Below are positions 33,699-44,524 of a stretch of DNA of 64,000 nt, one piece after another (position 1 is the first letter of the stretch; each line of letters begins with the position of its first letter). Below the pieces are notes generated by a model. The model saw only the letters and a program-made list of their open reading frames with translations. It was not told where the DNA came from and searched no databases. A program made the position numbers and the translations under genes. The DNA comes from Chytridium lagenaria (taxonomy: Eukaryota > Chytridiomycota > Chytridiomycetes > Chytridiales > Chytridiaceae), in contig JAHLKC010000148.1 in the NCBI GenBank assembly GCA_025449115.1, forward strand, positions 1 through 64,000, given 5' to 3'.

Positions 33699-34168
33699 TG
33701 TGACAGAACGAGCCTAGCTTGGGCGAAAGTTCGTCAAAGGGGAAATATTGTAAAGATATTTGAAAAGAGAAAATTGGAGTTTTAAGGGATTTTATTGAAG
33801 AAGAAAGGAAGTTGTTAAGAAGAGAAATGTTGTTGAAGAAGTAGAAAATGTTTAGGAAGTGAGTTGAAGTTGAAGAAAAGGACTAGCCTTTTATAGGCGA
33901 AAAACGCGTAAAATAAAGTTGGAAGTGAAAGAAGGTTTTAGAACAAATGTAGAAGAAATTCGAAAAATAGAAACATTTAGAATGGAAAAGAAAGTTCGAG
34001 TTTTAACTAAGAAAGGTAAAGAAATAAAAGAACTTCGAATAAAGTTGGCAAAGTTGGGGCTAAGCGCGGCAACTTGCGGAAAAATAAATGAAATGGAAAA
34101 ACTCAATAAAGAAGATAATACAAGAATAACTGAAGTAATACAAGAGATATTAGGGAAATTCCGTCACA
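33699..34168 (-). repeat. Solo LTR of the gypsy element, P2 left arm
   Basis: 470 bp, TGTGACAGAACG..AATTCCGTCACA, reverse complement of the gypsy LTRs at 51,051 and 56,556. Flanked by CATTT at 33,694-33,698 and 34,170-34,174 (one extra A at the second junction). It is what remains after LTR-LTR recombination of a full element. In the uninterrupted locus it lies 10 bp beyond the CATTT repeat from the start of tRNA-Phe. Confidence 0.85.
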
Positions 34169-34711
34169 ACATTTCACATGACAAGCCGCCTTTTTTTTTT
34201 TTTTTTTTTTTTTTTTTGTTTATAGTTATTTATTGGTAAAAAACCCCCATATATAAAAGGAGTCTGGAGAAACCTCCCACACGCAAGGGAAACCGACCAA
34301 CAAGATAACAAGCCTTCGTGTCCCGTTCTGGGCTCAGGCAATGGAAAGACCGGGTGGAGTGAGGGGTACATTCGTTACAGGTAACGCGGTGAGGGAACCA
34401 GTTGGGGGAGGGAGAGAGGTAGGGGACTCACTAGTCCTTACAGGAGAACCCAGGAGGTCATTATTTCATCGAGACCACTGGGGTATTTAAGATTTTAGGG
34501 TACGATGGGAAAAAAGAGGACCGAGGGGCCTGCCCTCCTCCCGTCCAAACTGTCTGGTGAACGGAAGAAAGAACCTCAACAGTGTATCCAAACCAAACAC
34601 AAATAAAGAACCTTCCCCAGCAACATCTTAACTTCAAAAAAAACATCATAAAAAGAAACAGCTTAAAAAGGAGCTAAGGGCGGGGGTGACTAAGGGGATG
34701 TGTGCGGGGGT

Positions 34712-37700
34712 CTATTGATCATCCAGGCCGTCTCCTTTCCACCCAAGGAGGCGGTGGCATACTCTGTTGATGGCCGTGGCTGCCAAAGTCCAGGCCGACG
34801 AGACTTTACGATTGATGGTTGCACATTGGTTCCTCCATTCGGCGTCCGCTTCTGGTGTGGCGGTCTTGGGGTATGGAGGGGGTCGGGGGATGTCTTCGAG
34901 GATATCCAGAAGGCGGTCAATATCGTTAATACCGCAGTGAGCGTTTGGTTCCCATCCTTCTGGTGCGAACTCTTCTATGGTGTCAGGGATCCATACATCG
35001 ACCCCTGAACATTCTACAGCGTGGGTTCGGCTGAGATCCGCCGCGGTGCCATCCCGAGCAAGGCATCGTTGGCATTCTTTGTACGGGTGTCCTGGTATGG
35101 CACCCATGCGCCAGCAGAGCATCCGTCTTCTGGTCTTTGGGGAGATAAATGGTATTCGCGCAGTAAGTATTGCGGCAGGCCTATCCTTGTGTGCGAATGC
35201 TAGTGCCAGTTCTTGGCGTTTGCCGCGCTGGTCTTCTCTTGCAGCTCTGAGTCTTTCCGCTTCCGTAAGGCTAAGTTACTTTCTCCCCGTTCTCATCTCT
35301 CCCTGGGAGTACTAAAGCCGCTTCCATGGTTGGGAATTGCTCGGGTTTTTCTGCGTGGCCTGTGGCTGCTGCTTGCCACAGGGGGGTGGAGGTGACCACG
35401 TTGCGGTAATTGGCTACTTGTTCTTCGGCCGCTTCTTCCATGTCGAAGATGAGGGAGGTGAGAAAGGACATGTCGTCTCGCCTGTCCCACATTCTAGCTC
35501 TAGCTTTCGTGGCGAGTATCATATTTCGATGGTGCATTGTGGGGAGGTTGAAGAGTCTCCTTAGCCCTCTTTGGGTGGTAGAGAATGGTAAGGAAAGGCC
35601 TGCTCGTAGGGCTTGAAGTTGAAAAACGTTCACATTTTTGCAGGAGGCTGGCGGGGAGTATGGTGAGTTGGAAGCCGTATTCGATTATGGGGCGGAGGAT
35701 TGATTTGTAGACCCTGAGGACGGTGCTGCCAGAGAACCCCCCCCCTCGGAATCCCAATGGTGTAAGTTCTTTAAGTCGGTTTTTGCCGAATTGTACTCGA
35801 GCTTGTACATGTTTGTATGGGTCAAAACCTTGTAGAGTGAAAATAAAGCCTAAATAGCTAAATGAGTTTTTCTGTGGGAGGAGGGATCCGTAGAGTTTGA
35901 GGGATGTGATAGCAATGGCAGCGAGATGGGACGGTGCTATGACTACCGTCTTTGTGGGTGCGAATCGAAATTTGTGCTGTATGCTTTGTTGCTCGAGAAA
36001 GCATAGCATACGGTACATTTGCGCTACCGAATCAGCAATGATGACTATATCATCCGCGTAGAGAACCATGGACGTGGCTCCAAACCGCGCCCGGAAGCTG
36101 TATGCAATGTCATCTATGAAATGGCTATATAGAGATGGACTAAGCACAGACCCCTGGAGAAGTCCTATCTCTAGCCAAAACATTTCACTCGCCTCCCCAT
36201 TGATCGTGACTGTGGCCACGCATCGGTCAAACATGGCTTGTAGCATTGCTACTAAAGTTGCCGGGGCACCTTTTGCTCTTAGCTTCGCCCAGAGTTGCGT
36301 CCGGTCCACCGTATCGTACGCGGCTTTGATATCGAGGAAGCACAGTAGGTGTCCTGCAGCCCCTCCATTCGCCGCTATTCTGGCTTTAATCGTGGCGTTA
36401 AGGACTGCTGCCTGGTCCGTCGTTCCTCTATGTTTCCTGAAACCCCCCTGTGCTGCATCTAAGGGCAGGTTCGCCAGGTGTGGTAGTAGCACTCGTTCGA
36501 CTACTTTCCTCATGACTTGTGTGAGTGATATTGGGCGGTGCTGCGTGACATCAGCCGGGTCCCCTTTCGCCTTCCAGATGGGGAGTATGTTAACCCGACT
36601 CCATTCGGAGGGGCAGGTACCGTGTCTAGCCATGAAATTGACTATTGGAACCATCCATTCGGCCACAATATGTTTGACGGGTTTAAGGACCTCAGCCCTA
36701 AATCCGTCTGTGCCTCCAGCCTTCCCTGAGGGTGTTGCACTTATAGCCCTCTTTAGGTCATCCACGGTGAAGTTAGCGAATGCGTCTTCCTGTCTTCGCG
36801 GGTGAGGGTCTGCTGATAGAGCTGGTGGTAGGTTAACAGCGATGCCAGTTGAGGAGTTGACTTTGGCAAAATGCTGTCTCGCCTTTTCTAGTGACTCTTC
36901 GTCATTTTTTAATCCCGATGCTCTAGTGTGCCTATTCCTCCTCCTGGTGGCCGCGGATATCATTCGCACAGTCTCTGTTGGGTTTGCGGTGTGCAGTTTT
37001 TCCGTCCATTTCCTGTACCCCGCATCTTTCTTCTTTTTTAAAGTGCGCTGTAGTTTCCTCCTAGCCTTTGCTAGGTCCTCAACAGCCTGTTCATAGAGGG
37101 GTGACCATAGGTATGTATCGTTACGCTTCTGTAGTGCTTCTTGACGTTCCCTAGCAAGCCCCTTCATCTCCTCATCCCAGTATGAGTCCTGTTTTGGGGG
37201 CTTGTGTGGGTTGCGTCTGCCTATCACGTCTTCAAGAACCTTCGCCAGAGGGGTAGTGAGGGCTGCCAACGCCCTGTCTACCATCTCCAGTGCAGTCCTA
37301 TCAGATATGACGGCGTCATTATTCTCGTCTAGGGCTTCTCTGATACCCGTGAGGGTGGAATCTTTAATTTCCTCGCATCGTTCTTTGTAGCGTGTGAGGA
37401 TGCGGGGGTCGTTTAGACGTCCGTGTGAGAGGGGTTGGGTGCGGTGATGGAGGGGAACTTGGCGATCCGGGATTACAATGTCGGTCCAGATCAGTTTATG
37501 GTCTGTATCCACTGGGGTTCTCCTTTCTGTGCTGAGGGAGTTGGTGGATGCTCGTAGTCCTGTCGACACCGCGATGTAATCAATAATGGAGTTGCCCGAT
37601 CCGAGACCGCTACGTTGGAAGGTCCATGGCGGTACAAGGGTCGGAGGGTTGTGGACAATTTCCATGTTGCCTTCCCCGAGGCAATCTATGAATGCTGCCT

Positions 37701-38235
37701 TCTGCCACTCTGGGGATCCTCTTAGGTCACCGTTATGGGGTTGGCCTAGCCGGGTATTAAAGTCCCCCATTATGATTGTCGGTTCAGCCGGGAACATTTG
37801 GTGCATCCTTCGTATAGATGAGAGCTTTTTCCGGTAGTGGCGTGTCCTTTTCAGGTTTGGTGGTATATAGAATACGCCAATTCTTACTACCCCTTTGTAC
37901 CGAAACCATATATAGTCTCCGTCTGGGTCTTTTTCGATGAGCTCGAAGTCCCTTGCGGTCGTGAGTGTTGGGTTGCGCATGATGCTTATGCCTCTACGTG
38001 CCAGTCCGGTATTGGCATCATAGGGCTGTCTTATGTCAAAGGGTACAAAATCCTCGTACCCGAATATTCGCGTTTCTGGCGCGAGGAACGTTTCTTGGAG
38101 GCCAATGAAGTGGAGTTTGAACTTGTTGATGAGGTCTATGCATTCGTGGTAAGAGCTTGCGAGGCCTCTTACATTCAGGGAACCCACTCGAATGCGGGAT
38201 GGGATTCCGTTTCCTCTTAGTGGGTGTGCCATCAC
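34712..38235 (-). pseudogene. LINE ORF2: AP endonuclease and reverse transcriptase
   Basis: The main open frame (38,235-35,500, 911 codons) starts with an exonuclease-endonuclease-phosphatase domain (SLNVRGL, LQETFL, IIMGDFNTRLGQ, DYIAVS, DTDHKLIW), which would nick the target DNA. The RT follows with WKAKGDPADVTQHRPISL, GFRKHRGTTDQA, FLDIKAAYDTVDR, LLQGSVLSPSLYSHFIDD and the catalytic YADD near 36,050. A frameshift near 35,640 and a stop near 35,270 separate the C-terminal parts; the last (34,712-35,122) has a C-H-C-C-H-C cluster (CWRMGAIPGHPYKECQRC..HAVEC) typical of LINE C-termini. No RNase H is seen. With the two breaks the element is inactive as given, though both may be single-base errors. 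Confidence 0.9.
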
Positions 38236-39169
38236 GCGGCTTCGGGGCCGTTACGCCATTATTCTTTATGCCGGTGAGGTTGGAGGTTTTCTCTATGAGA
38301 GCCGCGTGTCTATTACTTGGGATTCTGTGGAGGTAGGAGGCTATGATAAATGCCATATCGTGTGCCTGTACCATGTCCCTGGCAAGTGAGTTGAGGTACC
38401 GTTCTGCTGTTTCCTCTTTGTTAGGGTCTTCAAACACGGATATCCCCTCAGTGTCGACGCGTTTGAGTCTGGGGATTCGGTCTATCATGGCCTTCAAGGC
38501 ATCATTTCCGTCACTACCGTAGTGGGCGATTTCGGTGCGGTTACCCATCATTCTTACATTGACAATACTGGATGCGGGCATCCCCTGGGCTCTAAGGTAT
38601 TGCCGTATAACCGTCCGGTTCTCTCCTGGAAGGTTTTCCACCGTTGTCCACTTCATCTCCCTGACTTTGTCTCTAAGGATCGGGTTTGTTATCGACTCCT
38701 CTGACTGGAGATGCATTGGAGTGCGTTTAATGGCTGGCTCCCTTTGGCGGAGGGGAGCGTTGGTGACAGGGTTTCTCTGGGTGTCGGCAAGCTTATCCAG
38801 ATGCTCTCGTTGGATTGCCGGTGGGAGTCTTGCAATGGCATTCATGGCTTGAGTTGTTGGTGAGATCCTCCTGCCTCTGGTCTTGCTGACAGCGTCGGCG
38901 TAGTTATTGGTGAACCCAGGTCTGTTCCCTCCCATATAGTCCCTCTGCTTAAGCACTAAGTTGTCTTGGGCAATTTTGGCATATAGTTTGTGCATGGTCT
39001 CAATGTGATTCTCGGACAACGTAACGTACTGCTGCATTTTCTGCATCATCTTCTTGATGACTGGAGGGATGTTGGTGTTATCGTCTGTGGCATAGGCTGT
39101 GAAAAGATTGGTGATGTCCTTCTTGCATTCCAACATGGCGGGGGGTTTTTTTGGTGTTGTGTCCAGCAT
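38036..39169 (-). CDS. LINE ORF1 protein
   Basis: A 377-codon frame starting MLDTTPKKPPAMLECKKD that overlaps ORF2 by about 200 bases in a different frame. It has a helical N-terminal part (KMMQKMQQYVTLSENHIETM), a basic middle and a C-terminal region with EMKWTTVENLPGENRTVIRQ and NRTEIAHYGSDGNDALKAMI, which looks like a nucleic-acid-binding fold but carries no motif I can name. ORF1 proteins of LINEs bind the element RNA. Upstream frames to 39,873 (Pro/Glu-rich, MPPNVPKTTVLTKR..) could be part of ORF1 if there is a frameshift near 39,450. Confidence 0.7.
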   Translation of the reverse strand: MLDTTPKKPPAMLECKKDITNLFTAYATDDNTNIPPVIKKMMQKMQQYVTLSENHIETMHKLYAKIAQDNLVLKQRDYMGGNRPGFTNNYADAVSKTRGRRISPTTQAMNAIARLPPAIQREHLDKLADTQRNPVTNAPLRQREPAIKRTPMHLQSEESITNPILRDKVREMKWTTVENLPGENRTVIRQYLRAQGMPASSIVNVRMMGNRTEIAHYGSDGNDALKAMIDRIPRLKRVDTEGISVFEDPNKEETAERYLNSLARDMVQAHDMAFIIASYLHRIPSNRHAALIEKTSNLTGIKNNGVTAPKPRDGTPTKRKRNPIPHSSGFPECKRPRKLLPRMHRPHQQVQTPLHWPPRNVPRARNANIRVRGFCTL

Positions 39170-39902
39170 TGGGGGGGTGAACAGGGCTTGAATGGTCTTA
39201 TGGGTGTGGGTGGGAGTTTAAGGGAGGGGAGTTCTAGGCAGAAAGCCCAGAAGCTGGATACTGGGATTCGGCCAGGGCATGGTTGTGAGGGGGAGTCCTC
39301 TGTGGGCCTCACCAATGTTTGGCAGTGGTGCTTGGCCCTGTTGTCCGAACGGTTTCCACTGATGCGAGTTTCCGATCCCTTCACATGCTGGGCACTGGAG
39401 GAGGGGTTGGAACGTCTTGAGGAAGGCATTGAGGATGGGGACGGTGATATCTTCCGGTTTGATAGTCTTCGAGAGGTCTTGTAAATCCTCCCATTAGTGC
39501 ATTTCTTGATCGCACTGAGGATTGCCTCTTCGATTCTCGCATCCCTTGTCTTGTTACTGGCTATTTGACTAACTGGGTCTTTCATTAGGCCATCGACGAT
39601 CTCTACATCCGCCATGTTGATCTTAGGGAACCGAATGCCTCTCTCTGCGATGATACCGACATCATCTGGGTGATCCGGGTTGTCCTCAGGGCGGGGTCGT
39701 TTCTTGACGGTGAGTGGGTGTTCGTCTTTCTCCTCCTCCTCCATTCTATCTCTCGTCTCCTGCTGCGGGGGAGGTGGCTCCTCCTGCATGCGGTCCTCTT
39801 GGATCGTGGTTGGATTCTCTTTTTCGGTGGTCCTCTTTGTGAGGACGGTCGTCTTCGGCACGTTGGGGGGCATGTCCGAAAAAGAATCAAGTTTTTTGAC
39901 AA

Positions 39903-39975
39903 GCCGCCTTAGCTCACCTGGGAGAGCGTAGCACTGAAGATGCTAAGGTACTCGGTTCGATCCCGAGAGGCGGCA
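39903..39975 (+). tRNA. tRNA-Phe(GAA)
   Basis: A 73-nt cloverleaf with acceptor GCCGCCT/AGGCGGC; the loop CTGAAGA reads GAA. Its first six bases are part of the LINE target duplication; the gene remains complete. Identical in structure to the copy at 50,641. Confidence 0.95.
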
Positions 39976-39983
39976 GCTCGATT

Positions 39984-40056
39984 GCTTCTGTGGCGCAACT
40001 GGTTAGCGCGTGACGCTGTTAACGTCAAGGTTCGTGTTCGAGTCCACGCAGGAGCG
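39984..40056 (+). tRNA. tRNA-Asn(GTT), one base short in the T stem
   Basis: The loop CTGTTAA reads GTT. Acceptor GCTTCTG/CAGGAGC, discriminator G. The T arm reads CGTGTTCGAGTCCACG, one G fewer than in the right arm (CGTGGTTCGAGTCCACG), which unpairs the T stem. Possibly inactive, possibly a sequence error. Confidence 0.85.
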
Positions 40057-40081
40057 TAGGGAACAAGTGCCCCACTTATTT

Positions 40082-40155
40082 GGTCGCGTGGTGTAGTCGG
40101 TTATCACATCTGTCTAACACACAGAAGGTCTCCAGTTCGATCCTGGACGCAACCA
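40082..40155 (+). tRNA. tRNA-Val(AAC)
   Basis: 74 nt; the loop CTAACAC reads AAC. The acceptor has one C-A mismatch (position 4-69), present in both arms. Confidence 0.9.
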
Positions 40156-40173
40156 TTTTGACAAATGAACGTA

Positions 40174-40245
40174 GCTCCGCTAGCTCAGTTGGTAGAGCGT
40201 GGTGCTAATAACGCCAGGTCACAGGTTCGATCCCTGTGCGGAGCA
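40174..40245 (+). tRNA. tRNA-Ile(AAT), two bases shorter than the right-arm copy
   Basis: The loop CTAATAA reads AAT. Compared with 50,366-50,439 it lacks one T in the D loop and one A in the variable loop, leaving a 4-nt variable loop. Confidence 0.85.
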
Positions 40246-40257
40246 TTTTACACTTAG

Positions 40258-40331
40258 GCCCGGCTAGCTCAATCGGTAGAGCGTCAGACTCTTAATCTGA
40301 AGGTTGTGGGTTCGACCCCCACGTTGGGGCG
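40258..40331 (+). tRNA. tRNA-Lys(CTT), one extra G in the acceptor
   Basis: The loop CTCTTAA reads CTT. The 3' acceptor strand is GTTGGGGC here but GTTGGGC in the right arm; the extra G breaks the top of the acceptor stem. The anticodon arm matches the primer site of the copia at 25,540. Confidence 0.85.
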
Positions 40332-40360
40332 TGACAAACAACAGTGTTGTCTTTAACGCA

Positions 40361-40432
40361 GCCGCTCTAGTATAGTGGTTATTACTTCTCGTTGTGGCCG
40401 AGAGAACCCTGGTTCGATTCCAGGGGGCGGCA
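40361..40432 (+). tRNA. tRNA-His(GTG)
   Basis: 72 nt; the loop TTGTGGC reads GTG. Acceptor GCCGCTC/GGGCGGC. Last of the array. Confidence 0.95.
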
Positions 40433-40438
40433 TTTTTT
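40433..40438 (+). terminator. Pol III terminator after tRNA-His (left)
   Basis: T6 directly after the gene. Confidence 0.7.
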
Positions 40439-40674
40439 GCCAGACATTCCGAGAATCAGGCAGGTAGTTGAATTAGATCTACAGATTATTAGCATTTTTT
40501 TTACCTTTTACCTTTGGTCAAGTGATTTTTTTTAAATTTTTTTTTTCTGGCTGACATTTTCATTTTGTTTGTGGATTTACTTGGGAGGCTTTGGGAGAGG
40601 TCTGGTTGGCAAGTCTTGGTTGTTCGAACCTACCAATGCGCCAACACATACACTAATACAAAAACGTTTACGAT

Positions 40675-40722
40675 TTCATGCTGATAAGTACCTCTACCGT
40701 GTAAAGGATACAACATGAAAAT
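40675..40722 (+). repeat. 50-bp motif shared by P1 and P2 arms (copy 3 of 4)
   Basis: Contains TTCATGCTGATAAGTACC and CATACAAC-like sequence in the same order as the P1 copies. It lies 243 bp downstream of tRNA-His. Confidence 0.5.
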
Positions 40723-40986
40723 ATTTCTGCCTCTAAATCTCTGTTGTTCCTGCACCACCTATTTGAATGAATTCAACGCGTTAGCTGCGTGATCAATTAG
40801 AAGTTTAATAATCATCGAATGCTGACACAGACAAAGCTGCCTGCGTCCCAGCACTCACATGCCACTACTAAGCTGTGGTACATTAACAAAGAAGGTCGTA
40901 TGGCGTTCGACTATTAAGGATATTTCATACAGAGATTTCTCAATTGTCAGTCAGATTCATCAAAAATCCATGTTGTTAGCATATAC

Positions 40987-41400
40987 TTGTTTAAGGAACA
41001 GCACCAGACGTTTAAAACAAAGGCTAAAACAGAGTTAGAATACCTTTTGGGGTATGAAGGACAATCCAGGCAAATTGCAGCCGTCTACAATTACCTAGCC
41101 AAACGCGTCCAGAATTATCCTCACGTCTGCTTTCACAAAGACGTTTTTCTTGGTTATCAACATAGTCAGAAAGCCCTTGAACAAGGCATTGTTGTTCACC
41201 TATCCTATGAAATCTCTCCATGCCCCAGACGCAATGGAAGAGTCACCTGTCCGGGACTCCTACCATGATGTGGATATACGCAAGATACTTCCATATATAG
41301 ATCAGTTATGGAAACAGATGATGAAGAAACTGATTGCACAATCACTTTTGATCCAGTCACGTTAATCATACAATCATGCAGTAAATACCAGCCATCACCT
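40987..41400 (+). other. Unidentified frames in P2 left arm
   Basis: Two overlapping plus frames (FKTKAKTELEYLLGYEGQSR.. and PVRDSYHDVDIRKILPYIDQ..) are conserved between arms, as expected from the recent duplication. I cannot assign a family. On the minus strand this is where the recombinase C-terminal half should lie, but I see no match to it. Confidence 0.25.
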
Positions 41401-41456
41401 TAACCAAGTTTAAACTGCAACTCAGGACCTTCCTACAGTCCGTATTACTTGTTAGA

Positions 41457-41636
41457 TGGAAGAATCAGGACGGGAGGTATTGATCTGGCAGTGGTCTGGT
41501 CTTGGTTAGGAAAAAGGTAGCCATCAACTGCACCAAGAAGGCGAACATATATCAAAAGATGGCGGATGGGGCATAGCTGCAGGAATAGATCATCCCTCCA
41601 GAGTGCTTAGTAGACTGGTCTCCTGTCACTTTTTCC
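41457..41636 (-). pseudogene. Tyrosine recombinase remnant, exon 2 start (P2 left arm)
   Basis: Reads GKSDRRPVY, a stop, ALWRDDLFLQLCPIRHLLIYV, RLLGAVDGYLFPNQDQ. It aligns with GKSDKSPVYLTLWRDDTFPQ and CPIRHLLIYVKLLGVVSGFL of the intact gene. The LTR at 41,677-42,620 lies in the preceding intron. Confidence 0.8.
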
Positions 41637-41676
41637 CTTTGCACCATTTAGCTTGCATCTTTAGCAATAAAAGCAC

Positions 41677-42620
41677 TGTGATCTTCTCTTGACCCATCCC
41701 TCCCTACCTAGCTTTGACTAGGGGGTAGGCGAGCAGAGTAAAGGAGTTGCTCCAGCAGAGCAAGTTCACAGAGCACCTAGGGACAGGATGTACTCCTGAA
41801 TCTAAGTGATGTTAATGTTGTTTGGCAATGGTGTGGGTGAGTGATCACGAGCTTCTGCGTATTTGAGGGAGAAGGGAAAATATTTAGTATCTTCATTATC
41901 AACTTACCTTGCTTATAAACCAATATCAATATCAGCACCAGATTGTCTCCTGGCAATTGGGTATAGCTATAAGTCTCCACGCCACCCTACTATGGCACCT
42001 TTTGGAACATGGGCTCTTGTTTGCCTCTCAGAGCTTTGAACAGGGTAACCTCACTCATTGCCTGCCATCAGCGCCTGCTCATCAGGTCGGTGAGCGCCAG
42101 ATGTGGAATGTAGCTGACCAAGCCTCAACTAAAGGACACTGTGAATGAGGAGGGATTCCATCACAGCCTTCCGTCTCAAACGCCCGGATTGCAGCTTCAC
42201 CAGGCTGTAAGGGGGCAGAGGGGATGACTGTCATCCAACTAAGAGTGAAGGGGAGATCACGTCACGAGGCCACGCACGTGGGATATAGGATAGACAATCA
42301 ACTCAATATCAACTACTGGATTCAACAGGTCAAATTAGATCAAGAGATTTTGCATGTTGAAGTAATACATAAAATACAAATGAAAAATAGACACAACATA
42401 TGCACACACACATAAACCGCACATATGCGCACCACCTCCTTCAATATAAGCCCTATAAACATGGGGAAAAAGTGCATATACAAAACCCAAAGGAAAAGGA
42501 AGGGAGGATTCAATATGACGCGTAAATGTATTCATCGATGCGGAATATGGCGGAACTCAACAGACTTAGACAAAATGTCCTTATGAGCTATAGGCCATGT
42601 GAATTATGTAATTCTTCACA
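41677..42620 (-). repeat. LTR inserted in the recombinase intron (P2 left arm)
   Basis: 944 bp with ends TGTGATC / TTCACA, flanked by GCAC at 41,673-41,676 and 42,621-42,624. Member of the 0.9-1.1 kb LTR family. The identical insertion is in the right arm. Confidence 0.75.
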
Positions 42621-42842
42621 GCACATCTGACCTGAATTTTACAACCACTTGTAAATCGAAAAAAAAATATTCAACAAAACCGCTCGAGGAAGGTGCAAAG
42701 GAGAATAAATAAATAATGAGTAAGATAAGTAAATAAAACAAACATTTGACGCTACAAAACGCGTCAACCTCAAGAAACTCCCACCACATTTGCTTCCTCC
42801 CCTTTCCCGCTTCCCATCGCGACCAGGTTGAACAACTAAAAA

Positions 42843-42995
42843 CGTCATAGCGGGTAGGTCCAATTCCCATCTGTCTCAATAGGTGCCCCCAGAACATCCA
42901 GCACAACTTTGTGATTGTGATCCTCTGTCTCGCGACGCCTATATTGGATGTAAAGGTGGATAGATTCAGGCTTCATAGGGCAAAAGTATTTTGGT
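42843..42995 (-). pseudogene. Tyrosine recombinase remnant, N-terminal part of exon 1
   Basis: Reads PKYFCPMKPESIHLYIQYRR, then DVLGAPIETDGNW, a stop. It aligns with PPKHFCTSMRPESIDLYVQW and DVLGEPIPTDGKW of the intact gene. An upstream frame (EKHFCGLQKFFKRIGYYKSL) may be more of the N-terminus, which the core gene has lost. Confidence 0.75.
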
Positions 42996-42999
42996 GTCC

Positions 43000-43630
43000 T
43001 TTTCCTCCAAAACTATGAGACTCTTATAGTATCCAATCCGCTTAAAGAACTTCTGGAGTCCGCAGAAATGCTTTTCGTATGCTTCTTGGATGTTTTTCTT
43101 GTTGGATTGAGGTCATGCTCTTTACATCATCATCCATCTCTCATCCGATGCGTTTGATGGCGTCTGCAAGACCTTTTTCAGCTGAAGCACAATGTGTTGA
43201 GAATTAAGAAGATTTGTAAGTAGTTTATTGGCGTAAACAGTCGCCATTTTATACCGCACTCAACATCAACTAAGCACAGTATCTGGGTTTAAACTCAGAT
43301 ACTGTAAACACTAACAAACAAGAAAAAAAAAATGTAATCCTAAAACCAATTAACCCCCTTAATTAACTTTGTGCACCAACAGCATCCAACCTAGCAACCC
43401 CAGCAGTCCCAGCAACCCAGCATCGACAAATCAACTTCCCAGTTGTCACACGGATTGTTTATCTCTCAACACAATGGCATTGATGCACTCCGTGTTCATT
43501 GCTTCAGCTTTGCTTTTTTACACTTTTTGGGTCCTGTCTCGCTGATTGCGTGTTGTTGTCCTGAGGTTAGGCATGGTTGTGTACTTCGCTGTCAAAGTCC
43601 GAAATTTAAAAGTCCGATAGGACAAAGCAA
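43000..43630. other. Non-coding DNA in P2 core
   Basis: Apart from the possible recombinase N-terminus near 43,000-43,090, nothing recognised. Confidence 0.3.
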
Positions 43631-43862
43631 TGGGTGAAGTGCTGGGTGAACGTTGGGTGAACAAGGGTTGAAGGTGGGTGAACATTAATTTTTAACAATA
43701 GGTCTTTACTTTTTATTAGTAGGATAAAATACACATCTATTACAGTTGGGTGAAGCTGGGTTAAGGCAACCTCAACCAATGAAAATTTGTAAAATTTTTA
43801 AAAAAAAGAGGTGAAAAATAGTTATTGAAAAATCGCCTATGGGTGAAGGTTGGGTGGAGGTC
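43629..43862 (+). repeat. Interspersed GGGTGAA motif cluster
   Basis: The heptamer GGGTGAA occurs at least seven times in about 230 bp, at irregular spacing. Possibly a degenerate minisatellite. Confidence 0.6.
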
Positions 43863-43955
43863 AATCAACGACCATCATTCCTCACGGCGCCGCCCTTCTC
43901 CGCCATCCACCACCACGAACACCTCCCAGAAGGCGCTCCACGCCACCCGGCCTCT

Positions 43956-44420
43956 TCACCCCCACTCTGCACTGGCCACCCTTCCCCTTGCATCAGGTCC
44001 TTGAGAACATTGATGGTGCAAAGTTGCCCCATTTGCGGATGGAGAGCTCTTGGTCACCCCGCAGTGATTGTGGAAGCAGAGGAGGATGGGAGCCATGGTC
44101 ATGTTGCAGAAGTTTCTTTCTGCATCAGTAAGAATTGAAGTGTCACGGTCATCAGAAGTCAAGGATTCAAAGGTAATTAGAAAGTTCAGCTTATCTTCCC
44201 CTGATTTCTGCTCCGCTAATCTAAACCTCTCAGGTAAGTCATTTACCCCACCTCTTTGTCTCCTTTTCTCCCCTGTACTTACCACAACATCATTCTCCCT
44301 TGATCTTTTGAGATTTGGAGATGGGTGTGTGGATGAGCGGGTAGTCACAATTTCCATTGTTCCCTCCCCATCCCTTTGCTTCTCTTCTTCTTGTTGACCC
44401 GTCTCTCCACCTTCATCCAC
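43956..44420 (-). CDS. Hypothetical acidic protein downstream of the recombinase (doubtful)
   Basis: A 154-codon frame MDEGGETGQQEEEKQRDG..RSRENDVVVSTGEKRRQRGG..ESLTSDDRDTSILTDAERNF. Low-complexity start, no motif. It is 105 bp beyond the recombinase stop on the same strand. Could be a second product of the same element, or chance. Confidence 0.25.
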   Translation of the reverse strand: MDEGGETGQQEEEKQRDGEGTMEIVTTRSSTHPSPNLKRSRENDVVVSTGEKRRQRGGVNDLPERFRLAEQKSGEDKLNFLITFESLTSDDRDTSILTDAERNFCNMTMAPILLCFHNHCGVTKSSPSANGATLHHQCSQGPDARGRVASAEWG

Positions 44421-44524
44421 TGCCTGAGCGACCTCTCCCTCCCCTATCTGTACCTTTGTTGTGGTTCAATTCCACTTGGATTGGAGTTTGTTGCATTGCG
44501 TTTTTGAAGAACGTAGAGCTCAAT

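Larger units (their letters stand above)
34191..39896 (-). mobile_element. Full-length non-LTR retrotransposon (LINE) inserted at tRNA-Phe
   Basis: The 3' end is a 27-nt A tail (T27 on the plus strand, 34,191-34,217) and the 5' end is at about 39,896. The 12-bp target duplication TGACAAGCCGCC lies at 34,179-34,190 and 39,897-39,908. The second copy includes the first six bases of tRNA-Phe, so the gene is restored by the duplication. Two ORFs: ORF1 and an APE/RT ORF2. The 3' UTR ends CAATAAATAACTATAAAC before the tail. The element points away from the tRNA gene. Confidence 0.95.
39897..42647. repeat. Left arm of inverted repeat P2
   Basis: Reverse complement of 47,995-50,719, about 2.75 kb. 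Homology ends at the inner side within the last codons of recombinase exon 1. On the outer side it continues, across the LINE, into the short flank CATTTCACA and the gypsy LTR. tRNAs point toward the core. Confidence 0.9.

Noticed and set aside
35977..39912. Plus-strand frames across the LINE
   Set aside because: They are reverse-strand shadows of the APE/RT and ORF1 frames.
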